DNA of 64,000 nt, from assembly GCF_003820355.1 (NCBI RefSeq), contig NZ_RPOK01000002.1, positions 744,001 through 808,000 on the forward strand. Reading direction: 5' to 3'. Under the pieces are notes generated by a model. The model saw only the letters and a program-made list of their open reading frames with translations. It was not told the DNA's origin and searched no databases. Positions within the stretch are counted from its first letter, which is position 1; each line of letters begins with the position of its first letter. The DNA is from Paralteromonas sediminis. GTDB lineage: Bacteria; Pseudomonadota; Gammaproteobacteria; Enterobacterales; Alteromonadaceae. Made by a program: the position numbers and the translations under genes. Positions 1 through 10,400 of the stretch are shown in pieces.

Positions 1-1368
1 TATGGCCTTGGAGCATCACTGGCAGGCATGCTCGATCAGCGGTTGAGACAATCCTATCCAGACCGCCACGTTGAAGTGATAAATGTTGCTATGTCAGCGG
101 TGAATAGTTACTTCTTATTGGACACCGCTGACGAAATAATCGCAGAGAAACCAGATGCGATTGTCATTTACGCCGGCCACAATGAATTTTTGGGGATTTT
201 TGGTGTTGGTTCCTCGTTTTCCACTTTTCAACAGCCCTTGTTGATGCGTGCGTTTTTATCATTTCGTGAGTTAGCAATATTTGATGCACTGCAAACCCTA
301 ATAACGGGTTTTCAAGCAGCGCCGACAACATCAGACAGCCAATCGCGTACGTTAATGTCGAAAGTTGCACGACGCAAATCGATTCCTTTCGACTCTGCCA
401 TGTATCAAGCTGGACTCGAACAGTTTTCGCACAATATCAACGCTCTCCTTGCTAAGTATGATAAAGCGGGCATACCCGTTTTTATTTCCACAATAGCCAG
501 TAATTTAAGTGGGCAGGCACCGTTTTCCTCTGTCGTTGATCCTCACTCAGATGGCATCGCTAATTTAGAAATGCCAGCACTTCTCGAACTAACCAAACGG
601 AATAGCGAAAGCGCCGATTTTCATTTTGCGTTAGGCGGAGCGTTACTAGAGAAAAACAAATTCAGGTCAGCAAAGCATCACCTCTCTTTAGCTAAAGATT
701 TGGATCAGCTGAGGTTTAGGGCGCCTGAAGATATCAATACCATCATAAAACAAACAGCTATCGCTCATGGGAGCATCCTTGTTGATGGCAAACAAGCCTT
801 AGAAGCCCGAAGTCCTAATGGTATCATTGGCGATTCGCTTATGTTAGAGCATTTGCACCCCAACCTGCCGGGATATTTTATCCTGGCCGATGCGTTTTAT
901 CAGGCTCTGATAAAGAGAGAATTTGGCAGTCAGGTTATCCCTGTGAAAACTGCTGATGCCTGGCAGCGCAGACCTATCACTCCTGCAGAAGAATATTATG
1001 GATTTGCCCATGTGCAGGCACTCAAAGCGGATTATCCATTTACCATTCGGCCTGCCCCGTTAAGGCTTCCCGCACCGGCTGATTGGCAACAAGCATTGGG
1101 AAAAGCTTATTTTGAAAATAAAATGGATTGGGTCGCTATGATGAGGGCACTACGCGATGGCTATATGCAACGAAACAATGCCCAAATGGCCTTAAAAACA
1201 ACCTTATTGCTGGCAGATGCCTTACCACATGACGTAAAGTTGAACAGAGACGCATTTAGTAGATTACGGGCAGCTAACCGAGAAGCAGAAGCCCGATTTT
1301 ATGAAGAGCGGTTTGTTTCCTCACAAAAACTTAAAAACGCGACAAAGGTCGCGTCTGATTATCGGTAG
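1..1368 (+). CDS. SGNH/GDSL-type hydrolase family protein (5' partial)
   Basis: The frame is open to the first base of the window; nine codons precede the first ATG at 28, so the true start lies upstream. The visible part has SGNH-like blocks: a GHNEF motif near residues 50-54 of the ATG-started frame, and a C-terminal LEHLHPNLPGY stretch that would supply the catalytic His. Between them is an alpha-helical region rich in Ala/Leu (ALLELTKRNSESADFHFALG and after) that resembles a TPR insertion. The family comprises esterases and acyltransferases acting on lipids or polysaccharides; the substrate cannot be told here. The stop codon overlaps by 10 bases the end of the convergent small membrane-protein gene. 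The fold is fairly sure; the specific function is unknown. Confidence 0.7.
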   Translation, partial: YGLGASLAGMLDQRLRQSYPDRHVEVINVAMSAVNSYFLLDTADEIIAEKPDAIVIYAGHNEFLGIFGVGSSFSTFQQPLLMRAFLSFRELAIFDALQTLITGFQAAPTTSDSQSRTLMSKVARRKSIPFDSAMYQAGLEQFSHNINALLAKYDKAGIPVFISTIASNLSGQAPFSSVVDPHSDGIANLEMPALLELTKRNSESADFHFALGGALLEKNKFRSAKHHLSLAKDLDQLRFRAPEDINTIIKQTAIAHGSILVDGKQALEARSPNGIIGDSLMLEHLHPNLPGYFILADAFYQALIKREFGSQVIPVKTADAWQRRPITPAEEYYGFAHVQALKADYPFTIRPAPLRLPAPADWQQALGKAYFENKMDWVAMMRALRDGYMQRNNAQMALKTTLLLADALPHDVKLNRDAFSRLRAANREAEARFYEERFVSSQKLKNATKVASDYR

Positions 1369-1571
1369 TAAACCTCTTTACTGCCAAGAGGAGCGAGTAG
1401 CAGATAGAAAATCCATGCAAACCAAGAAATAAAAATCACAGCTAAAATCCAAGCTAGTTTTTCTTTACCACCCGTTTTGCTTGAACCTGCAATAAGAATG
1501 ATAGGAATAAACCAGACGATAGCGCAGAACACCATAAATATTAATGAAAAAATACCAGCAATAAATTCCAT
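1359..1571 (-). CDS. Small two-span membrane protein (PLDc_N-like)
   Basis: A 70-residue, strongly hydrophobic protein. Transmembrane segment 1 covers about residues 4-28 and segment 2 about residues 38-60, joined by a short polar loop (SSKTGGKEK). The pattern of a second helix beginning with a Trp and ending YLLLAPLG is like the N-terminal membrane module of cardiolipin synthases (PLDc_N) or superinfection-immunity small proteins. No catalytic domain follows, so it stands alone. The start ATG is preceded on the minus strand by AAAGGAGGAAC, a very strong ribosome binding site. Function unknown; an inner-membrane location is inferred. Confidence 0.6.
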   Translation of the reverse strand: MEFIAGIFSLIFMVFCAIVWFIPIILIAGSSKTGGKEKLAWILAVIFISWFAWIFYLLLAPLGSKEVYYR

Positions 1572-1777
1572 AGTTCCTCCTTTGCCTAACGAGTAGTCGC
1601 AAAACTTAGGCCAAATTTTTTAGTTATACTTTTCAATAGGTTACTAGTAACAAAGCATTACCCATATGCACAAACTCACTAAATATTCGTTAAATACACA
1701 ACCGATTGGCCGATTTGGCTTGAACGAGTAGCCAATCTCTATAACACTGAATCTCAAAAAGTACGTAGGAAAATCAA

Positions 1778-3046
1778 ATGAACAGCATTTTAGGTACGCC
1801 ACTGTCTTTGCCCTGTGGTGTAGAATTGCCCAATAGACTGTGTAAGAGTGCCATGACGGAAGGGCTGGCAGACCAACATGATCGTCCTACCGAGCAACTC
1901 TTTACGCTTTATAGAACATGGTCACAAGGTGGCAGCGGATTACTGATCACCGGTAATGTGATGGTTGATAAAAACTATTTGGAGCGCGCTGGCAACGTTG
2001 TGCTGGAAGACGATAGCTGTATTGACCGCTTCCAAGCCTATGCAAAAGCAGCTCAGGTAGCGGGTAATCATTGTTGGGTTCAGTTAAACCATCCAGGCCG
2101 CCAGTGCCCTAAATTGGTCAATGCCCGTCCACTTTCTCCCTCGGACGTACAGCTCTCATTGATTGGGAATTTTGGCAAACCTAAACCTATGGATAAAGTC
2201 GATATTGAGGACGTCATCAAACGTTTTATCAAGTCAGCTGAACTGGTCAAGCTAGCGGGCTTTAAAGGTGTTCAAATTCATTGTGCTCACGGTTATTTGT
2301 TGAGCCAGTTCCTATCTCCAATAACAAATAAAAGGCAGGACGAATGGGGTGGTTCGCTTGAGAACCGAGCTCGTATTATCAGGCGCATTGTGCAGGGTGT
2401 TAGGCAAAGTGTGGGTAAAGGTTTCCCAGTTGGCGTAAAGCTCAATTCTGCAGATTTTCAAAAGGGCGGATTTACCCTAGAGGAATGTGCACAAGTTGCG
2501 CAGTGGCTGGCAGAAGACAGTGTGGATTTACTGGAGATTTCAGGCGGTACCTATGAGCAACTTAGCTTATTTGGCGTAGACTCAAAGGATGTTCGAGAAA
2601 GTACACGTAAACGCGAAGCATACTTTATTGAATATGCAGAAAAGATCAAAGCCAATGCATCTATACCGATTATGATCACAGGTGGCTTTCGAAGCAGACA
2701 GGTAATGGAAAAAGCCGTTGAAAGTGGTGAAATCGAGATGGTGGGACTGGCTCGTCCACTGTGTACTCAGCCAAATTGTGCTATTGATTTAATAGAAAAG
2801 CGCGTTGATCAGCTTGATGACTATGAGAGTAGACTGGTACTGGGCACGGGTATGTGGGGCAACAACAGCGCATTTGATTTAATCAAGGCCGTAAATGCCT
2901 TTGGGCAAGTTGGTTTCTACTATTGGCAAATAATCAGACTCGCTAAAGGCTTGCCACCACAAACACAACTAGGCGTATTTTCTGCATTTATCCGTCATGT
3001 CGTTAATGACGCCAAACTTGCACTGCGACGAAAAAAAGCCCAATAA
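1778..3046 (+). CDS. NADH:flavin oxidoreductase, Old Yellow Enzyme family
   Basis: A 422-aa TIM-barrel flavoenzyme. The N-terminus LPNRLCKSAMTEGLAD matches the FMN-binding start of the Old Yellow Enzyme/2,4-dienoyl-CoA reductase FMN domain. QLNHPGRQ, the HCAHGYLLSQFLSP segment and NKRQDEWGGSLENR are family signatures: substrate-binding His, active-site loop and a conserved DxxGGSxENR. IMITGGFRS and VGLARPL fit the FMN phosphate-binding end of the barrel. The protein ends soon after the barrel, so it lacks the FeS/FAD extension of dienoyl-CoA reductase (FadH). It probably reduces activated C=C bonds with NAD(P)H; the substrate is unknown. It stands alone, followed by a strong terminator. Confidence 0.85.
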   Translation: MNSILGTPLSLPCGVELPNRLCKSAMTEGLADQHDRPTEQLFTLYRTWSQGGSGLLITGNVMVDKNYLERAGNVVLEDDSCIDRFQAYAKAAQVAGNHCWVQLNHPGRQCPKLVNARPLSPSDVQLSLIGNFGKPKPMDKVDIEDVIKRFIKSAELVKLAGFKGVQIHCAHGYLLSQFLSPITNKRQDEWGGSLENRARIIRRIVQGVRQSVGKGFPVGVKLNSADFQKGGFTLEECAQVAQWLAEDSVDLLEISGGTYEQLSLFGVDSKDVRESTRKREAYFIEYAEKIKANASIPIMITGGFRSRQVMEKAVESGEIEMVGLARPLCTQPNCAIDLIEKRVDQLDDYESRLVLGTGMWGNNSAFDLIKAVNAFGQVGFYYWQIIRLAKGLPPQTQLGVFSAFIRHVVNDAKLALRRKKAQ

Positions 3047-3053
3047 CTGATAT

Positions 3054-3086
3054 AAAAAAACCGGTAGTTTTCACTACCGGTTTTTT
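3054..3086. terminator. Bidirectional rho-independent terminator
   Basis: An A-run, an 8-bp perfect stem CCGGTAGT / ACTACCGG with a TTTC loop, and a T-run. It lies between the convergent ends of the oxidoreductase gene and the pullulanase gene, and the A/T tracts let it serve both strands. Confidence 0.9.
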
Positions 3087-3102
3087 GTTTCGTAAGCTGC
3101 GC

Positions 3103-6100
3103 TTATTTCTCTGTTACCGTAATCGTTGGGCTGTTAGCACTTGGACCCTCAACTTTAAACTCGTAAGTTGCTGAGGCTGGGAAATCAAGCAGCAAATTAT
3201 TGTTACTTGGTGCAAGCACTTTGGGTACCCCTAACGTTACTGTTGTATCGTCGCCATCGGGTGTACCTAGGTTTACCGTGGACCAGTCATCAGACGCCAC
3301 TTTAAACTCAACGGAACCCTGACTAACGTCGATATCAGTGACATAAGCGCCTTCCTGGAAGGTAAACAGATTATCCGTTCCCCAACCATTCATTCCGCCG
3401 CGCAGGAATACCTCAGTATCACCGAAAAACTCCTCCTTAAAGACGCTAATCAATGGCTCATCAGCATCGCTCAGGTCAAAGACGAATACATAGGAATCAG
3501 AGTCAGCAATATCAATCGTAAGATTATCATTGGATGTACCAATGATTTTCTCAACACCTATTTCAACGGCTCTGTCTTCTGCATCCAGCGCACCCATGTT
3601 GACCGTTGCCCAGTCGTCAGTCGCTACTTTAAATTCATAGCTGCCGGCATCGATGGCTATCGCTTCTGCATATTTGCGGCCGCCCTGATACTCAAACGGA
3701 TTGTCTGTGCCCCACCCGTTCATACCGCCGCGTAAATACACAGGGTTGTCGAAGTAGGTATCACCGTAATTTACATTCAATACAGGTTCAGCCACGTCTG
3801 AGGCATCAACACTGAAGCGGTATAAGGTTGTCGCAGGTGCAGTGATGCTGAAATTGTCATTGGTTGTCGCCATAGCTTTATCAACACCGAGCTCAACAAC
3901 CGTATCACTGGCCGACACTGCGCCTAGATTTACCGCGGCCCAGTCTTCCGACGCAACTTTAAAGAAGACTTCTTCATCAGCATTTAGCGTCACTTCAACT
4001 TCATAGATACCGTCTCCGGCATAATCCATTGCATTGTCAGTACCCCAGCCGTTCATACCACCACGCAGATACACGGTCGTATCACCAAACGGCACAACAT
4101 CGGGTGCGCCCGCTGTTGCAAAGGACGGTAAACCAAAGCCCTGTGCGCCCATTTGTGGCTTGACGAACACAGCCATAGTCATGGCAGGTACTGTGAAGGT
4201 ACCGTTGCCGTCTTCGCCCTCTGTGAACATTGCCCCTCTCACGGTGGCATCGTAAGAGTTCATCTGTGTCATATGAAGCTCAAACCCTGTCGCCATATTT
4301 ACAGTGATAGATTTCTCTTCATAGCCAGTGTTGGCAATGACCATAAGCGCATCATAGTTAGGATCGATGTCCATCAACATAAGATCAGAATCTGGTGTAA
4401 TACCGTCATCAATACTCATGGCAATCAAGCCCACTTGTTGTCTGCGGCCAATGTTGTGGAAGCCTATACGATCAATAATGTCCTGGGCTTCAGTAAGCCT
4501 AAATAGCGGACTATCCGAGCGAATAGACAAGAACTCGTTGAATACTGCTGACGCAAATTCAATCTCAGTCATGGTTGCTGCACGCTCAGGCGCATTGATA
4601 AAGGTGCCCATTTCTGCCCAGCGTCCCTGATTGTCTTCAGCTAAAGGCAAACCCACATTCCAGTTGTTTGTGAGCATGGTGAAATCAACGTAGTTGAACC
4701 AGTCTCCTGCATCATAGGTGTTGCGATCCATCGATTTGGAGCGAAGCATATCACCGCCCATTTGCAGGAACGGAATACCTTGAGACATCAGAGGAAGCGT
4801 AATGCCAATATTCTGTGCTCTGACTCGCTGCTCCAGTGAAATGTCGCTGGGCAACACATAGTTGAACTGATCCCACAAGGTTTCATTATCGTGTTTTGAC
4901 ACATAATTAATAATATCGGCAGGATCTTTCGCATAGCCGCCTAAGCTTGCCGTGGTGGTCGCTACGCCAGCTGAAGTTTCAAGGATATAGTCGGTCAAAT
5001 TACCAATAAGACCCACTTTCACTCTATCTTGCTGGCTTAGTGCTGCTTCGTTTTCTGGGTCAAATATTTGCCCCTGACGAATCGCTTCGCGAATGCGGTC
5101 ATTAAAGGTACCAATTTGTGTTCCCGCCATGTTCAGCTGATTCGCCACTTCGAATCCGCGATCCACACGAGGCCACCCCTCTCCATAGAAATAGTTGTCT
5201 GGATCAACAGCCTGTACCGCATCGCGCAGACGCAGCATAGTGTCTTTTGACGCATGGCTCATGATATCAAAACGGAATGAATCGATTTTGTAATGCTCGG
5301 TCCATACCAATAATGAGTCTTTCATGAACTTTTCAAACATGGCGTTACGAGGCTCAGTGTCATCACAGCAGGTTTCACGCGTAATGGCGCCCGTGCCCAC
5401 TTCGTATCTGTGGTAATAACCCGGCACTACTTTGTCGAGTACAGACTTAGTAAACACGCCTGACGCGTTGGTGTGGTTATAAACCACGTCCATCACCACG
5501 CGCAGACCCATTTCATGCAATGCAGTAATCATCTGACGCTTTTCAATAATGCGCTCCACGCCCTCTGCACTTGACGCGTAGCTACCTTCTGGCGTATTGA
5601 AATGATGCGGATCATAACCCCAGTTAAATTCGTCAAATCCGCGCATATCTTGCGCTAGTTGTTGCGCTTTACCTGCTTCAGACAGCGGATCGTAACTTTC
5701 CAAAACATCTATCAGTCTTGAACCAGCATCTTCTTCAGCACAAACCGCAGCATCGCCATTTAGACGACATAAGTCGCCGACTGTATCGAACAAGTCCACC
5801 GTTTGTGTTGGATCTTCATCGATAGTAGCAATGTCGTTTGTCGGTAACATGTGGAAGTGCGTCATACCTGCTTCAACAAGCTTTTCAAGATGCATGACCG
5901 GCGCTGTGCCTTGTTCGGTGAAGGCCAGATATTTACCTCTATTTGCTTCAGACGTACTCTCATCTCTGGCACTAAAGTCGCGGATATGACCTTCATAAAT
6001 GATGGCATCTTCCCAATTCGCCACTGTCGGGATGGAATGTGAATCCCAGCCTGCTGGTTTAAGATCTTCATCAGCCAGGTTCACAAAACGTGAAAAGCGG

Positions 6101-7434
6101 CCATTGGTAGACGTTGAGACCGAGTAAGGATCGGTGACCAATAGTGTCTCAACATTACCTGTAACTGGATGGAAAACCGTTACTTCATAACGGTAAAGTG
6201 TTCTGTCCAGTGACATATCGCCATTGTAGGACCATATCCCCGTTGCTGGGTCTTCAGTCATGGTGTACGCCGCAGCTTGAGTCTTGTTACTGTTGTAGGT
6301 CAACAAGCGCACATTCTGTGCAGTTGGTGCCCACACTGCAGCAGTAATACCGTTGTCTGTGTACACTCCACCCAAATCGGCTTCGTTGGCATCATCGTCA
6401 CCTAGCGTGTAGAGCGCATCCAGCATTAATGGCATTTGAATGCCGGTCGCAGCAACCAGCGTACCATCAGCATCGTAACCACCTAATACAGCCTGTGCTT
6501 TTGCCACAGCTTTGGCATCATTTTCTGACCAGCTTCCCTCAAACGCAGTAAGATTGGCCAGGTGTGGTGCCCGTGCAATCTGTGCGTCAGACAAACTCGT
6601 AGACATCAAGTCCACCGCGGTACCGTTAAGACCATTTTCCAGTGTCGCTTCCAAATCACCATCCGCTGAATAGTGTAACTTGACCGATTCAACACCGTCC
6701 GGCGCATCCCATAACAATGTAGATGCATCTAACCAGTGCGCGGAAAAACCTTCTATTTTAACCGGTTGAGGCCCTAACGACAGCAGAGGAAATTCAAAGA
6801 CAGTGGGCTCCCCACTTAGCGTGAAGTTCATACGCGCAAATTTTGGATCGTCCTGATCGAGCTTGCCTTTGAAGTCAGCGCCGCCCATCTCTTTACCCGA
6901 ATCTTCTGTACCAATATGGATAATGAAATTATGGCAAGAACCGGCTGTACCAGCATACCCAGGTTTTAAATCCAGAATCCAATACGCGCCATAATTTGGA
7001 TCGACACCATTGTGTATACGGCCATTAGCCCAATCGGTGTCACCATCTGCGTATGCATCGCAGGCATCATTACTCCAGGTGTGCAACCTCCAACCTTCAT
7101 AGCTGGGGTCATTTGGCGAGTTATCAGCGCCTACCCCTGCGCGGTTGTAGTACAACACGGCCTGATCTTCACTTGGGAAAACAATGGGGTCAGGTAAAGT
7201 AGGATCTGCACCCACTACGCAAGCGTCGTTGGTCGCATTAGGCACGGTAGGCGGCGTACACTGAATAGGCGGTGGTGGAACACAACTTGTTCCTGAAGCG
7301 TCAGGCACGTTGGGGGCATTACAGGTGAGCAGATCGTTGGTTCCGCTTTCAATGCTAGAACCTCCGCATCCTGCAATCACCAGTGCAGTCAACATCAAGG
7401 CAAACAAACTTGATGCACGAGTACGATTAAACAT
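3103..7434 (-). CDS. Lipoprotein pullulanase (GH13) with CBM41, CBM48 and three C-terminal repeats
   Basis: Debranching enzyme for alpha-1,6 links in pullulan, starch or glycogen, probably on the outer membrane. I start at the ATG at 7434. It has GGAG nine bases upstream and gives a proper lipoprotein signal with lipobox LVIAGC. A longer frame from 7500 overlaps the receptor stop as ATGA but would put 22 polar residues ahead of the signal. Domain order: CBM41-like (about 80-215), CBM48-like (about 340-445), then a GH13 barrel. The barrel has the pullulanase motif FNWGYDPHHFNTPEGSYA (about 601-618), nucleophile Asp in SFRFDIMSH (about 722), acid/base Glu in FYGEGW (about 750) and the SKHDNETLWD stabiliser Asp (about 847). 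From about residue 1115 three tandem units of about 110 residues each begin YLRGGMNGWGTDN. It lies 62 bp after a TonB receptor gene, probably in one operon. Confidence 0.92.
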   Translation of the reverse strand: MFNRTRASSLFALMLTALVIAGCGGSSIESGTNDLLTCNAPNVPDASGTSCVPPPPIQCTPPTVPNATNDACVVGADPTLPDPIVFPSEDQAVLYYNRAGVGADNSPNDPSYEGWRLHTWSNDACDAYADGDTDWANGRIHNGVDPNYGAYWILDLKPGYAGTAGSCHNFIIHIGTEDSGKEMGGADFKGKLDQDDPKFARMNFTLSGEPTVFEFPLLSLGPQPVKIEGFSAHWLDASTLLWDAPDGVESVKLHYSADGDLEATLENGLNGTAVDLMSTSLSDAQIARAPHLANLTAFEGSWSENDAKAVAKAQAVLGGYDADGTLVAATGIQMPLMLDALYTLGDDDANEADLGGVYTDNGITAAVWAPTAQNVRLLTYNSNKTQAAAYTMTEDPATGIWSYNGDMSLDRTLYRYEVTVFHPVTGNVETLLVTDPYSVSTSTNGRFSRFVNLADEDLKPAGWDSHSIPTVANWEDAIIYEGHIRDFSARDESTSEANRGKYLAFTEQGTAPVMHLEKLVEAGMTHFHMLPTNDIATIDEDPTQTVDLFDTVGDLCRLNGDAAVCAEEDAGSRLIDVLESYDPLSEAGKAQQLAQDMRGFDEFNWGYDPHHFNTPEGSYASSAEGVERIIEKRQMITALHEMGLRVVMDVVYNHTNASGVFTKSVLDKVVPGYYHRYEVGTGAITRETCCDDTEPRNAMFEKFMKDSLLVWTEHYKIDSFRFDIMSHASKDTMLRLRDAVQAVDPDNYFYGEGWPRVDRGFEVANQLNMAGTQIGTFNDRIREAIRQGQIFDPENEAALSQQDRVKVGLIGNLTDYILETSAGVATTTASLGGYAKDPADIINYVSKHDNETLWDQFNYVLPSDISLEQRVRAQNIGITLPLMSQGIPFLQMGGDMLRSKSMDRNTYDAGDWFNYVDFTMLTNNWNVGLPLAEDNQGRWAEMGTFINAPERAATMTEIEFASAVFNEFLSIRSDSPLFRLTEAQDIIDRIGFHNIGRRQQVGLIAMSIDDGITPDSDLMLMDIDPNYDALMVIANTGYEEKSITVNMATGFELHMTQMNSYDATVRGAMFTEGEDGNGTFTVPAMTMAVFVKPQMGAQGFGLPSFATAGAPDVVPFGDTTVYLRGGMNGWGTDNAMDYAGDGIYEVEVTLNADEEVFFKVASEDWAAVNLGAVSASDTVVELGVDKAMATTNDNFSITAPATTLYRFSVDASDVAEPVLNVNYGDTYFDNPVYLRGGMNGWGTDNPFEYQGGRKYAEAIAIDAGSYEFKVATDDWATVNMGALDAEDRAVEIGVEKIIGTSNDNLTIDIADSDSYVFVFDLSDADEPLISVFKEEFFGDTEVFLRGGMNGWGTDNLFTFQEGAYVTDIDVSQGSVEFKVASDDWSTVNLGTPDGDDTTVTLGVPKVLAPSNNNLLLDFPASATYEFKVEGPSANSPTITVTEK

Positions 7435-7496
7435 AGGTAAATGCTCCAATGTTATTCTTAAATGGGGTATCAATGTGTTGTGTAAATGACGTTTTT

Positions 7497-10400
7497 TCAT
7501 AATGAATACGTTAACCCCAGGAAGTACTGTGTTCCGAAGAACTGAATGGTTCCGGTTTGCTCTTTTGAGCTAAAGAAACTCTTTGTTGGTTCATCCGTTA
7601 CATTATTGATTTGGAAAAGCACGCTCATATTTTCATTGATTTCATAAGAAGCCTGATAATCAATGACTGTCTCTGAATCAAAGTTCACAGTTTGATCATT
7701 AACCGCCACTTGCTCAGAAACAAATTGGTCTCTGTAACGCGCGCTAACCCGTGTTTCAAAACCCTCGTATTCCCAGAACACTGTGAGCTGTGCCACATTT
7801 TCAGATAGACCAGGCAAAGCGTCGGCAAAAACGCCGTTACCCAATGTGCGTTGAATTTCACTCTCTGTGAAGGAGTAGCTGGCATTCACGCCCAATCCAG
7901 ACCACAAACCAGGTAGGTTGCTGTAGATCTCGGTATACGCAATTTCGATACCGCGAATGTAGCCCCCTTCCGCGTTGTTGATCGCGGTTTCATAATTGCC
8001 ATTTTCGGTCGGTACTGTAACAAAAACAGGCATGCCATCGGCATCGAGCACCAGCTCAGGTTCTTGCCCCGGGAAGTCCTGTTCATAAAATACAGGTACC
8101 GCTATCTCGTCAGGCACAATGAAGCCATTACCTTCAAAATCATAAGGGTCTGTACCAATGTTTTCGATGAACGACTCGATATTTTTGTAGAAACCAGCAA
8201 TGACAAAAGCACCATCAGTCTCGGTGAAATAGTGCTCATATGAAATGTCATACTGAGTTGCATAAAACGGTTCTAAGTAAGGGCTGTTTCTCGAGGAGCC
8301 ACTGATCTTAGCCGTTTGGCTCGACAGGGTTACCTCGCCGCTGTCTCTGTTTTGGCTGGCCGTTACCGTCTCTACGGATGTCGACGCATTAGCAGCAAAT
8401 CGGTTGATGGGTGCTCTTCCCATCACTTTTGCCGCCGCTAAGCGCAACTGAGAACTGTCTGTTAAACCAATATTGATATTGATACTGGGTAAAGTGTCAG
8501 TATATTCATGGGAAATGATGTCTGGTCTGTAGAAATTATTGATAAGGCCAGCTTCATCCATAATGTTTTGCGCGCCAAGTGTCGGATCACTCACTTCAAC
8601 CTGCGTACCCGTCACTGGATCTTCAACAAAACGCGTGGCTCTTTGTAGCGTTGTAGATGCCTGTTTGGTCTCAACATAACGTACACCAAAGTTACCGGTT
8701 ACCGCAAAACCGGCCACTTCTGTGTCGATATTGGCCATAAGATATGCGGCACTGACTGTTTCAAATACGTCGCCACTTTCTTGTACAGACCATGCAGTAG
8801 ACGGTCCAATACCAGGACCGTTGATAACACCAGCCGCACCCGGTCCCCAAGTTTGTTGAGGCTGCGGGATACCGCCAGGGAACCATGCCGTCAGCGCCTT
8901 ATCCAAATCAATCGCTAGGTAGTTAGGGAAATAACCAAACTCTCCAGACCAATTGACGATTTCCACCATGTCCTGCGTGAGACGAAGTGGAGGCTGGCTA
9001 ACGGAAAATGCTGAGTCATTACCAAACTCAAACACTGACCGGTCATTACTGTATTCACGGTCCGAATAACGCCCACCAAATTCAATGCTTGAAATGTAGT
9101 CGTTGTCGAGCAAATACTGGAAGTCTAGGCGATAAGCATCTAATTCATCGTCATTCTGGAAAGGATAAATGCCATACTTGCTGACCATTACCCTGTCCAG
9201 GTCGGTAAATAAATCAGCCTGATTGAACGCCAAATCGGGTAAATTCAAACCGTTTAATTGATAAGAAATCGAAATATTTTCATCGAATCTAGGGCTGGCA
9301 GCATTAGCATCTTCACCCACCAAAGACCACAGCAAACCATTTCTAAAGTCACTTTCTGCTTTGGAAAGTGCAATATCGAACTGAACCGATAGATTATCAG
9401 AAATTGCCCAGTCGGCATTAATGCCGTAACTTTCTACTTGGTCAAAGTCCTGGTTGTCATCATTCACCAGTTCAACCCGAGTGAAGCTATCGGCAGTTCG
9501 GGTAAAGGTTCCACCAATCACACTACGATTTACAGTTACAGGATTGGTGATAGAGGCATTTACCCCGCCTAATTTAACCCTAAAGCCACGTGCAAACGCC
9601 TCTGAGTCAAACTTAGACACAAAGGCATCAGCTTTCAGCGTAAAATTATCAGTAGGAATCCACTCGATGGCAGCCAAATAACCATCGCGGGTTTCTTCCC
9701 CTCCTTTATGCTGCATTTCAAACCCTTCACTTATGAGTTCGCACTCAGGGTTGTCCACACATTCTGAGGTAGGAATTTCGCCGTCAACGTCAACTTCACC
9801 ATTGTATGCCAAACCGATAAACTGGGTCGCAACACTGGGCTGGTAAAGTCTTGCATAACCTAATGCAACGCCTAGGGTGTCATCCATAAACTTACCTTGG
9901 TAGGAAAAGCTTATGCGATGACCAAATTCTTCACCGTCGGGTATTTCAGACGCGCGGTCGTTATACATTCCGCGCAAATTTGCATTAAAGGTATGCTGCT
10001 TGTCATTTGCCAGCGGGCTGGCAGTTTGCAGTTCTACCGTCCCCGCAACACCGCCTTCGATTAACGATGCTTTTGGTGATTTGTATACCGCGGCTGACGA
10101 AATCAGCTCGGAAGGATACTGGTCAAACTCTATGGAGCGTGTACCTGACGTAGAAACCTGCTCGCGACCATTCAAGGTAGAAAAGACAAACCCACCGCTG
10201 AGACCCCGAATGTTAATCTCTGCGGCCTGACCACCGGTTCTAACCGCTGAAATCCCCGGAAGCCTGGTAAGCGCATCGGCCATGGAGACATCGGGTAACC
10301 CGCCTAAATCATCGGCTGATATCTGCTCGGATACCGTGTCGCTAAATCTTTTTTGGTTCAGTGACTGTATAAGACTAGTACTGAAACCTTTTACCTCAAT

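Noticed and set aside
7435..7500. 22-residue N-terminal extension of the pullulanase with an ATGA overlap
   Set aside because: It would bury the lipoprotein signal behind a long polar segment; the internal ATG has a better ribosome site.
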